DNA of 64,000 nucleotides, taken from positions 34,374 to 98,373 of the forward strand of contig CANQTP010000004.1 of NCBI GenBank assembly GCA_947626755.1. The letters are read 5' to 3'. Numbering within the stretch: the first letter of the stretch is position 1; every line of letters starts with the position of its first letter. The position numbers were made by a program, and so were the translations under genes. Positions 1-8,241 of the stretch are shown piece after piece. Below the pieces are notes generated by a model, which was given only the letters and a program-made list of their open reading frames with translations, did not search any database and was not told the DNA's origin. This DNA is from an uncultured Clostridia bacterium (GTDB lineage: Bacteria; Bacillota; Clostridia; Oscillospirales; Ruminococcaceae).

Positions 1-235
1 GGGTGGAGGAAATATTCAGACCGAGCCTGAATATGGTGGTTATCAGCAGCATGGAGGGGAATATTGAAAACTCCAGCGGCTCTTTTATGTACATGGTTAT
101 CAGAAGAATGACCAGTGAAAGCGATATATTTACAACGAAAAGCATATCCAGCAGCCAAGTGGGCAGCGGAATGATTATCAGGAATATAGCAAGGATAACG
201 AATACCGTTACCATGTTATTCAGTAATTTTTTCAC
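1..235 (-). CDS. flhA: FlhA, flagellar export gate protein (N-terminal part, cut by window edge)
   Basis: This is the N-terminal 78 residues of FlhA, the large inner-membrane component of the flagellar type III export gate. The minus strand from a GTG start reads VKKLLNNMVTVFVILA and continues through hydrophobic segments to FRLGLNIS, matching the conserved FlhA start, including the IPLPTWLLD and TTIFRLGLN motifs. An AGGAAGG ribosome-binding site lies about 12 bases upstream. The rest of the gene lies beyond the left edge. It follows flhB after a 280-base gap holding repeats, so it probably ends or continues the same operon. The start choice is fairly secure because no ATG fits better. Confidence 0.9.
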   Translation of the reverse strand, partial: MKKLLNNMVTVFVILAIFLIIIPLPTWLLDMLFVVNISLSLVILLITMYIKEPLEFSIFPSMLLITTIFRLGLNISST

Positions 236-444
236 GGTATAACGTAACCTTCCTTTCTCCTGCCAATAACTTTATTTAATGCGGATCTTCGGCAAATTTC
301 GCGCACGTCCGTCCTTACCATTAAAACTATGAAAACAATTTTAGTCTGTCGAAAAAATATTTTTTGCTTGTTTTTATAAACTCTGTTTCAAATCCCGCTT
401 TGTTTCATGCACGCCGGGTATAAAGCGGGGAATAACAAAATAAA

Positions 445-482
445 ACCTGAAAGGGTGCAGGCTCAGCCTGCCTCTTAACTCT
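445..482. repeat. Family B repeat fragment
   Basis: A short piece of the family B intergenic repeat. It carries the palindrome GCAGGCTCAGCCTGC followed by CTCTTAACTC, directly next to a family A block downstream of flhB. The same hairpin occurs near 21.8, 30.5 and 51.8 kb. Confidence 0.8.
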
Positions 483-484
483 TT

Positions 485-517
485 AATTACGCATTACGCA
501 TTACGAATTACGCATTA
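485..517. repeat. Family A repeat (AATGCGTAAT units) at the flhB 3' end
   Basis: Repeated ATTACGCATT/ATTACGAATT units abut the flhB stop codon, read on the minus strand as TAA followed at once by ATAATGCG. Only one arm is present here. It belongs to a family found at eight sites in this window, all at gene 3' ends. Confidence 0.85.
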
Positions 518-518
518 T

Positions 519-1613
519 TTAAATTCCCTTGGGTTTTTTGCCTTTAAGTCCGTAAACGAAGGTAAGCACTTCCGCAACTTCATGGTAGAAGCTGTAGGGG
601 ATCTCTCTTCCCAGATCAACGGATTTGTAAAGTCCTCTTGCCAGCGGAACATTTTCCACCATGGGAACGTTGCTTTCTTCGGCTTTGTCGATTATCCTGA
701 ATGCAAGATTGTCCGCGCCCTTTGCAACCACAACAGGCGCTTTGTCTTTGTCCGCATCATAGCGGAGCGCGACTGCAAAATGTGTAGGGTTTCTTATAAC
801 AACGTCCGCATTGGGAACGTCCTGCATCATTCTGCTCATAGCCATCTGCTGCTGTTTCTGACGGCGTTTGCTTTTGATCTGCGGGTCGCCTTCCATCTGC
901 TTGAACTCTTCCTTGACTTCCTGCTTGGTCATCTTCATGTCCTTTTCCCACTTGTACTTCTGGAACAGAAAGTCTATCGCCGCAACGACTACAAAAACCG
1001 CCGCTATCTTCATGCATATGGAAAATATCGCGTCCGCAACATATACAAGTCCTGCTCCCGCATCGAGCTGCATAAGTCTTGAAAATCCCGGGATCCTGTC
1101 GATTATCTCATTGTAAACGACTGCTATAAGTATTACAAGCTTTACAATTGACTTTGCAAGTTCAAATATCGCACTTACCGAAAACATCTTGGCAATGCCC
1201 TTGAACGGATTCAGCTTGTCGAATTTGAACTGTATGGATTTCTTTGAAAATATGAATTTTGTCTGTATGCCCGTGACGATTATCGGCACAAGTATCGAAA
1301 GCAGAAGCACGGGACCTGCCGTCAGGAGCATTACCTTGCCCATTTCAAGTATAAGCTTGTAAGGCGTCTGCATTCCGTCAATAAGCGCGCCGTCGCCGCC
1401 CATTCCGCCGCCTGCTATGGAGAACCAGTATTTCATGCTGTCGATAACGGTGTTATACATGAATGAAGCCATCAGCCTTAATGTAAAGAATACAAGCAGG
1501 ATAAATGCCGCCGTAACAACGTCCTTGCTCTGCATGACGTTGCCTTCTTTACGCTGTTCCCGCCGTTTATGGGGGGTCGCCTTTTCGGTTTTTTCGCCGC
1601 TGCTTTCGGGCAT
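519..1613 (-). CDS. flhB: FlhB, flagellar export gate and substrate-switch protein
   Basis: FlhB is an export-gate membrane protein that switches secretion from rod/hook to filament substrates after self-cleavage. The 364-residue protein begins with the family N-terminus EKTEKATPHKRREQ, has four hydrophobic segments within residues 30-215, and a cytoplasmic C-terminal domain with the autocleavage motif NPTH (in NPTHFAVALRYD). The start has an AAAGGAG site 7 bases upstream. It lies between fliR and flhA. Length is normal. A second, separate FlhB C-terminal-like protein is encoded at 41.7-42.0 kb. Confidence 0.97.
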   Translation of the reverse strand: MPESSGEKTEKATPHKRREQRKEGNVMQSKDVVTAAFILLVFFTLRLMASFMYNTVIDSMKYWFSIAGGGMGGDGALIDGMQTPYKLILEMGKVMLLTAGPVLLLSILVPIIVTGIQTKFIFSKKSIQFKFDKLNPFKGIAKMFSVSAIFELAKSIVKLVILIAVVYNEIIDRIPGFSRLMQLDAGAGLVYVADAIFSICMKIAAVFVVVAAIDFLFQKYKWEKDMKMTKQEVKEEFKQMEGDPQIKSKRRQKQQQMAMSRMMQDVPNADVVIRNPTHFAVALRYDADKDKAPVVVAKGADNLAFRIIDKAEESNVPMVENVPLARGLYKSVDLGREIPYSFYHEVAEVLTFVYGLKGKKPKGI

Positions 1614-1670
1614 GGTCTATCTCCTTTGAAAACGGGTCTTGCGGACAATTTCTATGTTAAACCGCAGACA

Positions 1671-2456
1671 TCAGGCTGCCGGAATGATCGAAAGATATTC
1701 TTCAAGAACTTCGAGCCAGCGCTCAAGGTACCTGTCTATAAAATCAGATATGGGAACTGCCGTAAGGAACAGCATTATAAATCCGAAGGCAACTTTCATC
1801 TGAATGTTCACAACCATTAGTTGTATCTGCGGAACGGATTTCATCAGCACGCCCATGCAGAATTCCATTATAAGCTCCGCCGCGATTATCGGCATTGCAA
1901 GCTTCATGACAAGCGCAAAAAGCACAGAAAAGAATGTAACTATATTATATCCCAGATCGGGGTTGAATCCTCCCCCGCCCACGGGAATAATGTCAAACGA
2001 TACTACAAACAGCTTGATGTAGGACATATGGCAGTTTGTAACGAAAAAGTACAGATACAGCATAAAGCTGAGGAACGAGCCCATTATGGACATCTGCACA
2101 TGAGTTTCGGGGTCAAAGACCTTTGCCATTCCCAGACCCGACTGCATATCCATAACTTCGCCCGCGACCTGTATCATAAAGAAGAACATATCGGTTATGA
2201 AACCGATTATGATCCCGATAATGCTTTCCCTGAGTATCATCATCAGGTAAATGCCCGCCTGTCCACCGCTGTCAATGGGTTCAGGCTGCTTTATAAGAAT
2301 GACTATATATGTAATGAATATCGAAATGCCTATCTTGGCGATCACAGGGATATTTCTTCTTGAAAGAAGCGGGTTGAAAATGAATATACCCAGTATCCTT
2401 GCGAAAAACAGCAGATCGGTTTCAAAGCTGCCGTATAAAACAGTAAAGAAGTCCAA
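1671..2456 (-). CDS. fliR: FliR, flagellar export gate protein
   Basis: FliR forms the export gate with FliP and FliQ at the base of the flagellum. The 261-residue protein is almost entirely hydrophobic, with the family-typical start (ETDLLFFARILGIFIFNPLLSRRNIP) and the conserved central GLGMAKVFDPETH region. The start is TTG, six bases after an AAAGGAG site. It sits between fliQ and flhB in the standard Firmicutes order. Confidence 0.95.
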   Translation of the reverse strand: MDFFTVLYGSFETDLLFFARILGIFIFNPLLSRRNIPVIAKIGISIFITYIVILIKQPEPIDSGGQAGIYLMMILRESIIGIIIGFITDMFFFMIQVAGEVMDMQSGLGMAKVFDPETHVQMSIMGSFLSFMLYLYFFVTNCHMSYIKLFVVSFDIIPVGGGGFNPDLGYNIVTFFSVLFALVMKLAMPIIAAELIMEFCMGVLMKSVPQIQLMVVNIQMKVAFGFIMLFLTAVPISDFIDRYLERWLEVLEEYLSIIPAA

Positions 2457-2477
2457 AAGCTGCTCCTTTCACTGTCG

Positions 2478-2768
2478 TCAGCCGATACCCATGGTAGTCT
2501 GGCGGCTGATCTGATTTATTACTTCAAATATCCTTTCAAGAAATTCGTTGCAGGAACTTATCATCATAGGCGCCATCAGAAGCAGCAGCACAACTATCGT
2601 CAGTGCTTTCGGCACAAATGTCAGAGTCTGTTCGTGGACCTGAGTTGCCGCCTGAAGAATGGCGATCACCAGACCGACGATCATGCTTATCAGGAGCAGC
2701 GGACCCGCTAATTTTATAGCAAGTATCAGAGCTTCTCTGAAGATCTGCAATACCATAGATTCCGTCAT
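2478..2768 (-). CDS. fliQ: FliQ, flagellar export gate protein
   Basis: FliQ is a small two-helix membrane protein of the FliPQR export channel. The 96 residues contain two long hydrophobic stretches and the characteristic loop AATQVHEQTLTFVPK between them. GGAAGGAGG precedes the ATG start. The gene is between fliP and fliR. It is a few residues longer than the usual 89, mainly at the C-terminus. Confidence 0.95.
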   Translation of the reverse strand: MTESMVLQIFREALILAIKLAGPLLLISMIVGLVIAILQAATQVHEQTLTFVPKALTIVVLLLLMAPMMISSCNEFLERIFEVINQISRQTTMGIG

Positions 2769-2810
2769 GCCCGTCTGCCTCCTTCCGATCCGCGGTCAAA
2801 CTGCCGCATA

Positions 2811-3752
2811 CTATGTGTAAAATCCCGTAACAAGCGATTCTATAAGAAGCGTCCAACCGTCACAAAGTATGAAAAGCAGCAGCTTGAACGGTATGGACAC
2901 CGTTGTAGGCGGCAGCATCATCATACCCATTGACATGAGCAGTGTAGACACGATAATATCTATTATCAGAAACGGTATGTACAGCAGGAAACCTATTTCA
3001 AATCCCAGTTTTATCTCGCTGAGTATGAATGCAGGGACAACCATTGTGAAGCTGATCTCCTCAAGAAATTCGTCCTGAGTTGTGGCTTCAACTTCCGTCC
3101 CCGTAAGTCCCATGAAGAAGTTCATGGATTCGTTGCTTGTGTTTTTCAGCATCCATCTTTTTAACGGAACAGATGCCGCCTGAACTGCTTCAACCGTTGT
3201 ATATTCTCCGTTTTTATAAGGAACATATGCCACTTCGTTCATCTCTTCAATGACAGGGTTCATTATAAAAAGGGTAAGGAAAAGAGCAAGACCTATCATA
3301 ACCTGATTCGGCGGAGTCTGCTGAACGCCCATTGCGTTTCTCAGAAGAGAAAACGAAATTATGATACGGGTAAAACACGTCAGCATTACCAGTATCGAAG
3401 GCGCAAGAGACAATATCGTTATCAGAATGATCAGGTCTATAGTAGTTGAACTCTCGTTGATATTAAGCTGATCCAGAAGGCTCTCCGCATCGGGCTCGTC
3501 GTCTGTCAGCGGTCCGTCATAGGGAAGTTCCGTTGTGGTCTCCGCGTTCTGCTCGATCTCATCGGCAGGGACTTGCGTCTGCTCGGAGAAATAGTCCTGC
3601 GGATATGTAGTCTCCACATTGGGGATAGTTGTGACGAATCCCGTCACTCCCTCGTTGTCCATAGCCGCATGAGCGGTAAAGGCAGGAAATGCAAGCACCG
3701 CGGCACAGACCATGCCGACAGCAGCAAGTCTTTTAAAAATCATCTTTTTCAT
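2811..3752 (-). CDS. fliP: FliP, flagellar export gate protein with signal peptide
   Basis: FliP nucleates the export gate. From the chosen ATG it is 313 residues. It has an N-terminal signal peptide (MKKMIFKRLAAVGMVCAAVLA, cleaved near AHAA), an acidic linker, then the conserved core (SLAPSILVMLTCFTRIIISFSLLRNA, TPPNQVMIGLALFLT) and C-terminal hydrophobic segments. A longer reading frame upstream lies inside fliO and encodes only Arg/Lys-rich sequence. The ATG at 3752 follows a purine-rich GGACGGGCGGA and gives a clean signal peptide, so it is preferred. It overlaps the fliO end by about 20 bases, suggesting coupled translation. Confidence 0.95.
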   Translation of the reverse strand: MKKMIFKRLAAVGMVCAAVLAFPAFTAHAAMDNEGVTGFVTTIPNVETTYPQDYFSEQTQVPADEIEQNAETTTELPYDGPLTDDEPDAESLLDQLNINESSTTIDLIILITILSLAPSILVMLTCFTRIIISFSLLRNAMGVQQTPPNQVMIGLALFLTLFIMNPVIEEMNEVAYVPYKNGEYTTVEAVQAASVPLKRWMLKNTSNESMNFFMGLTGTEVEATTQDEFLEEISFTMVVPAFILSEIKLGFEIGFLLYIPFLIIDIIVSTLLMSMGMMMLPPTTVSIPFKLLLFILCDGWTLLIESLVTGFYT

Positions 3753-4152
3753 TCCGCCCGTCCTTTTCATTCCGCTCGCTTCCGCCGCCGTACATTTCCG
3801 GGATCTCTTCCGCGCGGTTCTTTTCCGCAAAAGCCTTTTTCAGGCTTTGCATGAACCCCGATGGTTCGGGAACATCTTCGTCCGCAATGTCCGACTCATC
3901 AAGGTCGCATATCTTGCTTACCGAACCCGTTGTTACCCCCAGAAGCATGGTTTTATTTCCAACGGTAATTATCATAAGCTGTTTATCCTGCGCAATGCCG
4001 ATGGATTCTATGATCTTAATGCTGTTCTGCCCTCCGCGGAAGCCGCCGCTGTTGAACTTTTTTCTCAGCCAGCCTGCAAACCAGAAGGACAAGAACATCA
4101 ATCCGATTATCCCCAGAAGCGCACAGATAACGGTAAATACCTCTCCAAACAT
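3733..4152 (-). CDS. fliO: FliO-like flagellar biosynthesis protein
   Basis: FliO is a short bitopic membrane protein that helps assemble FliP. This 139-residue protein has one N-terminal transmembrane helix (VICALLGIIGLMFLSFWFAGWL), a basic segment, and a small beta domain (IKIIESIGIAQDKQLMIITVGNKTMLLGVT) typical of FliO/FliZ. The C-terminus is charged and low-complexity. It lies between cheY and fliP as in other Clostridia. Identification rests on that core and on position. Confidence 0.88.
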   Translation of the reverse strand: MFGEVFTVICALLGIIGLMFLSFWFAGWLRKKFNSGGFRGGQNSIKIIESIGIAQDKQLMIITVGNKTMLLGVTTGSVSKICDLDESDIADEDVPEPSGFMQSLKKAFAEKNRAEEIPEMYGGGSERNEKDGRNEKDDF

Positions 4153-4167
4153 GAGGAAACGGACTCT

Positions 4168-4530
4168 TTAGCCGAGAACTTTCTGAACGGTCTGAAGAAT
4201 TCTGTCCGCCTTGAAGGGCTTAACTATAAAGTCAAGCGCACCAAGCTTGATAGCTTCAACTACCATAGCTTCCTGTCCCATAGCAGAGCACATTACTATC
4301 TTTGCTCCGGGATCTGACGCCTTGATGTCGCGCAGTGCTTCAATGCCTGTCTTGTTGGGCATTGTAATATCCATTATAACAAGGTCAGGCTTTTCGGCAG
4401 CATATGTAGTGCAGGCAATTTCGCCGTCGGAAGCTTCGAGAATGTTGGTGTAGCCGTTCTTTGTAAGAGCGTCCTTGATCATCATTCTCATAAAAGCGGC
4501 ATCGTCTACAAGCATGATCTTCTTATCCAT
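4168..4530 (-). CDS. cheY: CheY chemotaxis response regulator
   Basis: This is a stand-alone receiver domain of 120 residues. When phosphorylated by CheA it binds the switch proteins FliM/FliY. The acidic pocket (Asp9, Asp10), phospho-acceptor Asp54 (LVIMDITMP), the Ser in MCSAMG and the Lys in IVKPF are all present, so it should be active. It lies between fliY and fliO, its usual place in Firmicutes fla operons, far from cheA at 44 kb. Confidence 0.96.
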   Translation of the reverse strand: MDKKIMLVDDAAFMRMMIKDALTKNGYTNILEASDGEIACTTYAAEKPDLVIMDITMPNKTGIEALRDIKASDPGAKIVMCSAMGQEAMVVEAIKLGALDFIVKPFKADRILQTVQKVLG

Positions 4531-4637
4531 AATAAACTCCGTTTCTCCGCCGTTAAAGAATATTTTTTCAGAATGCGCCGCGTTCGGCGGTAGCGTCGGC
4601 GCTGCTTAAATGTTTGCGAAATTTATATTACAGAGGT

Positions 4638-5978
4638 CTACTGTGCATTTCCTCCAAGGGTATCAAGGAATCTTGACTTTACTATCTCGGTGATCCTGAC
4701 TGCAAAGTTATCGTCAATTACCACAACGTCGCCCTTTGCAATGAGGTTTCCGTTTACGATTATGTCAACGGGAGCGCCCGCCTGTCTTTCAAGTTCTATG
4801 ATAGTACCCTGTGAAAATTCCAGAATTTCCTTGACTTTCTTTATTGCCGAGCCTATCTCTACCGTAACATTAAGAGGAACGTTCATCAGCAGATTAAGGT
4901 TATCGTTCTGTTCCTGAGTAAGGGAAGCGTTCTGATACGTTCCGAAACTCTGGAGCTGTACGGGCTGTATATTAAGCGGTGCCTGCTGTATAGGCTGTAC
5001 CGGCTGCTGATACCGGGGATAGGGCTGCTGCGGGTACATTCCCGGCTGCGGATACGGCATACCCTGCGGCGGCGGATACATTCCGCCCTGAGGATACATT
5101 CCGTAAGCGGCATTGGGATCCGATCCCGGCTGCGGATAGGGCATACCCTGCGGCGGCATTTGCTGAGGTGCGGGTTGTGGAGCAGGCTGAGGTGCCGCCT
5201 GCGGTGCAGGTGCGGGAGCAGGTTCTGATGCTCCTCCGCCGTTCAGCAGAGCTTCTATTTCCGCCTGTGAAAGCGTTGCGCCTCCTCCGCCCGATGAGGA
5301 CGGCGCAGGTGTCGGCGCGGGAGCAGGCGCGGATTCTTCTATATCGTCCATGATGTTGTTATATCCTGCCATCATCTTGTCAGCCATTTCCTTGGCAAGA
5401 TCAATGGTAAGGACGGACATGAACTCCGAGTTTATAACTTCGTCAATGGTGAGATCGAATTTTACCGTACAAACATACGGCTCATTGGTGATCTCATATA
5501 TTTCCGTCATCAGGTTGTTCTGACCCTCTTGGACCATAGCTTCCGGAGTGGAAATATCGACTGTTGTTTCAATAATTTCCGAAAGTGCCGTTGCGGAAGC
5601 GCCCATCATCTGGTTCATTACCTCGCAGACGGCGGAAATGTTCATTTCGTCAAACTGGAAATCGTCAGTGACTTCAAGAGGAAGTCCCATAAGCTGATTG
5701 AGTATAAGCTGAACATCGTTCTGCTTGAGTATCAGCACATTCTGACCGGAAACGCCCTGAGTATATTTTATTCTTACCATTATTGACGGCTCAAGCTCGG
5801 GAAACGCCAGTTCTTCGGTGCTTATGACCTTTACATGGGGAGTTGTGATCCACACTTTTGCTGACAGCATATTTGAAATAGCTGTTGCAGCGGAACCCAT
5901 GGTTATATTCATTATTTCACCAATGGCGTCCATCTCGACTTCGCCGAAGCCGTCGATGGTAATTTTTTCATCGCTCAT
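4638..5978 (-). CDS. fliY: FliY, flagellar switch protein and CheY-P phosphatase
   Basis: FliY is a C-ring component that also dephosphorylates CheY-P. Residues 1-205 are a CheC/FliY phosphatase domain with both active-site pairs intact (Glu21/Asn24 and Glu119/Asn122). Residues 217-345 are a Pro/Gln/Ala/Gly/Tyr-rich linker. Residues 350-446 are a FliN-type SpoA domain. A motif like the CheY-P-binding peptide, LSQAEIEALLNGG, sits at residues 236-248 inside the linker. In Bacillus FliY it is at the extreme N-terminus, where this protein has none. It is followed by cheY and preceded by fliM. Confidence 0.94.
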   Translation of the reverse strand: MSDEKITIDGFGEVEMDAIGEIMNITMGSAATAISNMLSAKVWITTPHVKVISTEELAFPELEPSIMVRIKYTQGVSGQNVLILKQNDVQLILNQLMGLPLEVTDDFQFDEMNISAVCEVMNQMMGASATALSEIIETTVDISTPEAMVQEGQNNLMTEIYEITNEPYVCTVKFDLTIDEVINSEFMSVLTIDLAKEMADKMMAGYNNIMDDIEESAPAPAPTPAPSSSGGGGATLSQAEIEALLNGGGASEPAPAPAPQAAPQPAPQPAPQQMPPQGMPYPQPGSDPNAAYGMYPQGGMYPPPQGMPYPQPGMYPQQPYPRYQQPVQPIQQAPLNIQPVQLQSFGTYQNASLTQEQNDNLNLLMNVPLNVTVEIGSAIKKVKEILEFSQGTIIELERQAGAPVDIIVNGNLIAKGDVVVIDDNFAVRITEIVKSRFLDTLGGNAQ

Positions 5979-6028
5979 TGTATGTAACCTTCCTTTCCGT
6001 TATTCGGATACTTTAAATAGAAGCCGGG

Positions 6029-7039
6029 TCACTTGCCGAGATCTTTGTAGATATTGTCTATTTTGACAGCTTTTCTGTTGTTTTTGATGCCAAGCTTCCC
6101 GTCAAACCAAAGATTGTTCCCTATCTTAACGTTGATATTCTTGTCTATCGGCATATTCAGCGGTATCACGTCATTTACCTGAAGCGTAAGAACATCGTAA
6201 AGGTCAAGTTTGGTTTCGCACAGTACAGCGTCTATTTTAAGATCGGAATCTTTAATAGCGTCAAGCAGCGAGACCCGTCTTTCTTTTTCTTTTTTCGGAT
6301 CAAGCTTTTTGGAAGTTCTCGACCATCTGTCGCCGAACTTTGACATTATTGATTCAAGATTCATAGCGGGAATACAAAAGGTCATTGTATTTTTTATTCC
6401 CTTGAGTTCAATTTCCAGAACCACTAATATTACTACCTCATCGGGGGAGATCGTCTGCATGACTCTGGCGTTTGTCTCTATGGTTGTTATTGTAGGATTT
6501 ACGTCTATGTATGTTCCCCAAGGTTCTTTCAGGAGAGCAGCCATCTTGTTGAGCACTGTTGAGTAGATGCCCACTTCTATTTCCGTGTAGTCTCTGTTCT
6601 GATCGACGTAATCTCCCGCGCCGCCCATAAGTCTGTCCATCATGGACATTGCGATGGGGTTGGAAACTTCCATTATGCAGTTTGTTTCCATAACGTCGTC
6701 ATCGGTTATTCCCATATTGACCATCGACATCATAACATAGTCAGGGAGAGCGTTGTTGAATTCGTAGTACAGCTGTTCTTCTATCTGAAGGACTTCCACC
6801 TTGCAGTAAATTCTCATAAGTCCCGTCAGGAATGAGGAGAGCAGTCTGGAATAGTTCTCAAAAATACCGTCTATGACTTTAAGCTGTTCCTTGGTGAACT
6901 TTTTAGGCATCTTAAAGTCATAATTCTTTATCTTCTGTTCCTTTGCCTGTTCTTCTATTTCCTCAAAGGCTTTTGAACCTTCAGCCGAAAAGCTGTTCAG
7001 CAGCGCGTCTATCTGGCTTTGTGACAGTACATCAGCCAT
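6029..7039 (-). CDS. fliM: FliM, flagellar motor switch protein
   Basis: FliM is the central C-ring protein that binds CheY-P. The N-terminus VLSQSQIDALLNSF is the conserved CheY-P-binding peptide. The middle CheC-like domain (about residues 45-230) has VMMSMVNMGITDDDVMETNCIMEV, and the C-terminal 80 residues form the SpoA domain (DVIPLNMPIDKNINVKIGN). The 336-residue length is normal. It lies between motB and fliY. Confidence 0.96.
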   Translation of the reverse strand: MADVLSQSQIDALLNSFSAEGSKAFEEIEEQAKEQKIKNYDFKMPKKFTKEQLKVIDGIFENYSRLLSSFLTGLMRIYCKVEVLQIEEQLYYEFNNALPDYVMMSMVNMGITDDDVMETNCIMEVSNPIAMSMMDRLMGGAGDYVDQNRDYTEIEVGIYSTVLNKMAALLKEPWGTYIDVNPTITTIETNARVMQTISPDEVVILVVLEIELKGIKNTMTFCIPAMNLESIMSKFGDRWSRTSKKLDPKKEKERRVSLLDAIKDSDLKIDAVLCETKLDLYDVLTLQVNDVIPLNMPIDKNINVKIGNNLWFDGKLGIKNNRKAVKIDNIYKDLGK

Positions 7040-7121
7040 TTTATCTGCTACCTTTCTTTCTCCAAGTTAAACTATCGGGATCACCCTTTGATAATTCGCC
7101 CGCTTTCATAGATATGTAAAT

Positions 7122-8042
7122 TTATCCGTCAGACTTAAGACTTGCGAGCATATCTTCCTTTGAAACGTACTCTCTTGTAGGATCGGAGCGTCCGTTATCT
7201 GCTATCTCCTCGGGCGGAGCTTCCTGAACGGGAACGCTTCCGTTCTCATCGGAGGGCTGAACGAATCCCGTACCGTATTCGAGCCGGAACAGTTCGTTCA
7301 CGACTTCCGGATCGGTGAAATCCACATCGTTACGCACAAAGATTATCTCAACACGTCTGTTCTGCCGTCGTCCTTCCTCGCTGTCGTTATTGTCAACGGG
7401 GCGATACTTTCCGTATCCCGCCGAAGAAAACTTATCGGGTTCGCAGGCGTCAAGGCTTATCATATAGTTGATAACGGCGTTTGCACGTCCTGCGGAAAGG
7501 CTCCACTCGTTCACGTCCGAATTTGCCGCGCCTGCGGTGTGTCCGCTGACTTTGATCGCGTAGATACGCTCGCTTACGCTGCGGATACCGTCGGAAATAA
7601 CATCAAGGATATATTTGCCTTCGTCAAGGAGAACATCGCTGTCCCCCGCGAAGAAGATATTATCCCTGAACCTCATGTAAACGCCTGTGCTGGACATTTC
7701 CACACTTACGCTTTCCTGAAGTTCATTGGTTTTTATTACCTCTTTGAGGTACATATAGAAATCTTCAAAATCCACTACCTGCCCTTCGTCCTGAACTTCA
7801 GGGACAACATCATCATAGATGGCGGCAGGGTCATTTTCCAGATTGGCGTCGTCCACAACGCGGATAGTTTCTTCGGTAGAAACTTTAGAAAGCGCGGAAA
7901 CGATATACTGCCACTTGCTGGAATCCATATTTGACATTGAATACAAGAGAACGAAGAATGTAAGCACCAGCGTGATCATATCACCATAGGTGTCCATCCA
8001 GCTTCCGCCTTCCTCCTCTTGGGACTGTCTTTTCTTAGCCAA
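7122..8042 (-). CDS. motB: MotB, flagellar stator protein
   Basis: MotB anchors the stator to peptidoglycan and carries the ion-binding aspartate. The N-terminal membrane helix WMDTYGDMITLVLTFFVLLYSMS contains this residue (Asp21). The C-terminal OmpA-like domain (about residues 120-240) has GHTAGAAN..NEWSLSAGRANAV and NRRVEI peptidoglycan-binding motifs. The tail is acidic and Pro-rich. The start is TTG, just after GGGAGGGA. Unlike most motAB pairs, a 199-base AT-rich gap with its own promoter separates it from motA. Confidence 0.95.
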   Translation of the reverse strand: MAKKRQSQEEEGGSWMDTYGDMITLVLTFFVLLYSMSNMDSSKWQYIVSALSKVSTEETIRVVDDANLENDPAAIYDDVVPEVQDEGQVVDFEDFYMYLKEVIKTNELQESVSVEMSSTGVYMRFRDNIFFAGDSDVLLDEGKYILDVISDGIRSVSERIYAIKVSGHTAGAANSDVNEWSLSAGRANAVINYMISLDACEPDKFSSAGYGKYRPVDNNDSEEGRRQNRRVEIIFVRNDVDFTDPEVVNELFRLEYGTGFVQPSDENGSVPVQEAPPEEIADNGRSDPTREYVSKEDMLASLKSDG

Positions 8043-8241
8043 TGCTTATCCCTCCCTTGTGGGTAAAAGACGCAAAAATGCATAATAAATTCAGTTTAGT
8101 TATTATAGCACATTTTTTAACTGATTTAAAGCATATTTTATAAATTTTACGGATAAAGTTTCAACAGAATTTTTCGCAAACTTTTAGTTATTTTGCACAT
8201 TTAAACGATTAACAAGTCTACAATTTGCAGATAGTTCACAG
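8043..8241 (-). other. AT-rich gap between motA and motB
   Basis: A 199-base stretch without a gene, clearly AT-rich compared with its flanks. It holds the extended -10 promoter described separately and a leader of about 55 bases before motB. No hairpin terminator was recognised for the motA transcript. Confidence 0.6.
8102..8110 (-). promoter_or_regulatory. Extended -10 promoter before motB
   Basis: On the minus strand the sequence TGCTATAAT is a perfect extended -10 (TGn-TATAAT). The upstream -35 is weak (TTTAAA at 17 bases). It would start a transcript about 55 bases before the motB TTG start, making motB and the genes after it partly independent of the flgB promoter. Confidence 0.6.

Larger units (their letters stand above)
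236..518. other. Intergenic gap between flhB and flhA with repeats
   Basis: No gene is seen in this 283-base gap. On the minus strand it starts with repeat copies of both families (445-517), then has an imperfect stem CCCGCTTT/AAAGCGGG, then AT-rich sequence leading to the flhA ribosome-binding site. The stem has no T-run after it, so it is not a convincing terminator. Such a gap is unusual inside the otherwise tightly packed flagellar operon. Confidence 0.6.

Noticed and set aside
3753..3830. Upstream start for FliP adding 26 residues
   Set aside because: The extra residues are Arg/Lys/Thr-rich, lie within fliO and would bury the signal peptide. The internal ATG at 3752 gives a normal signal sequence.
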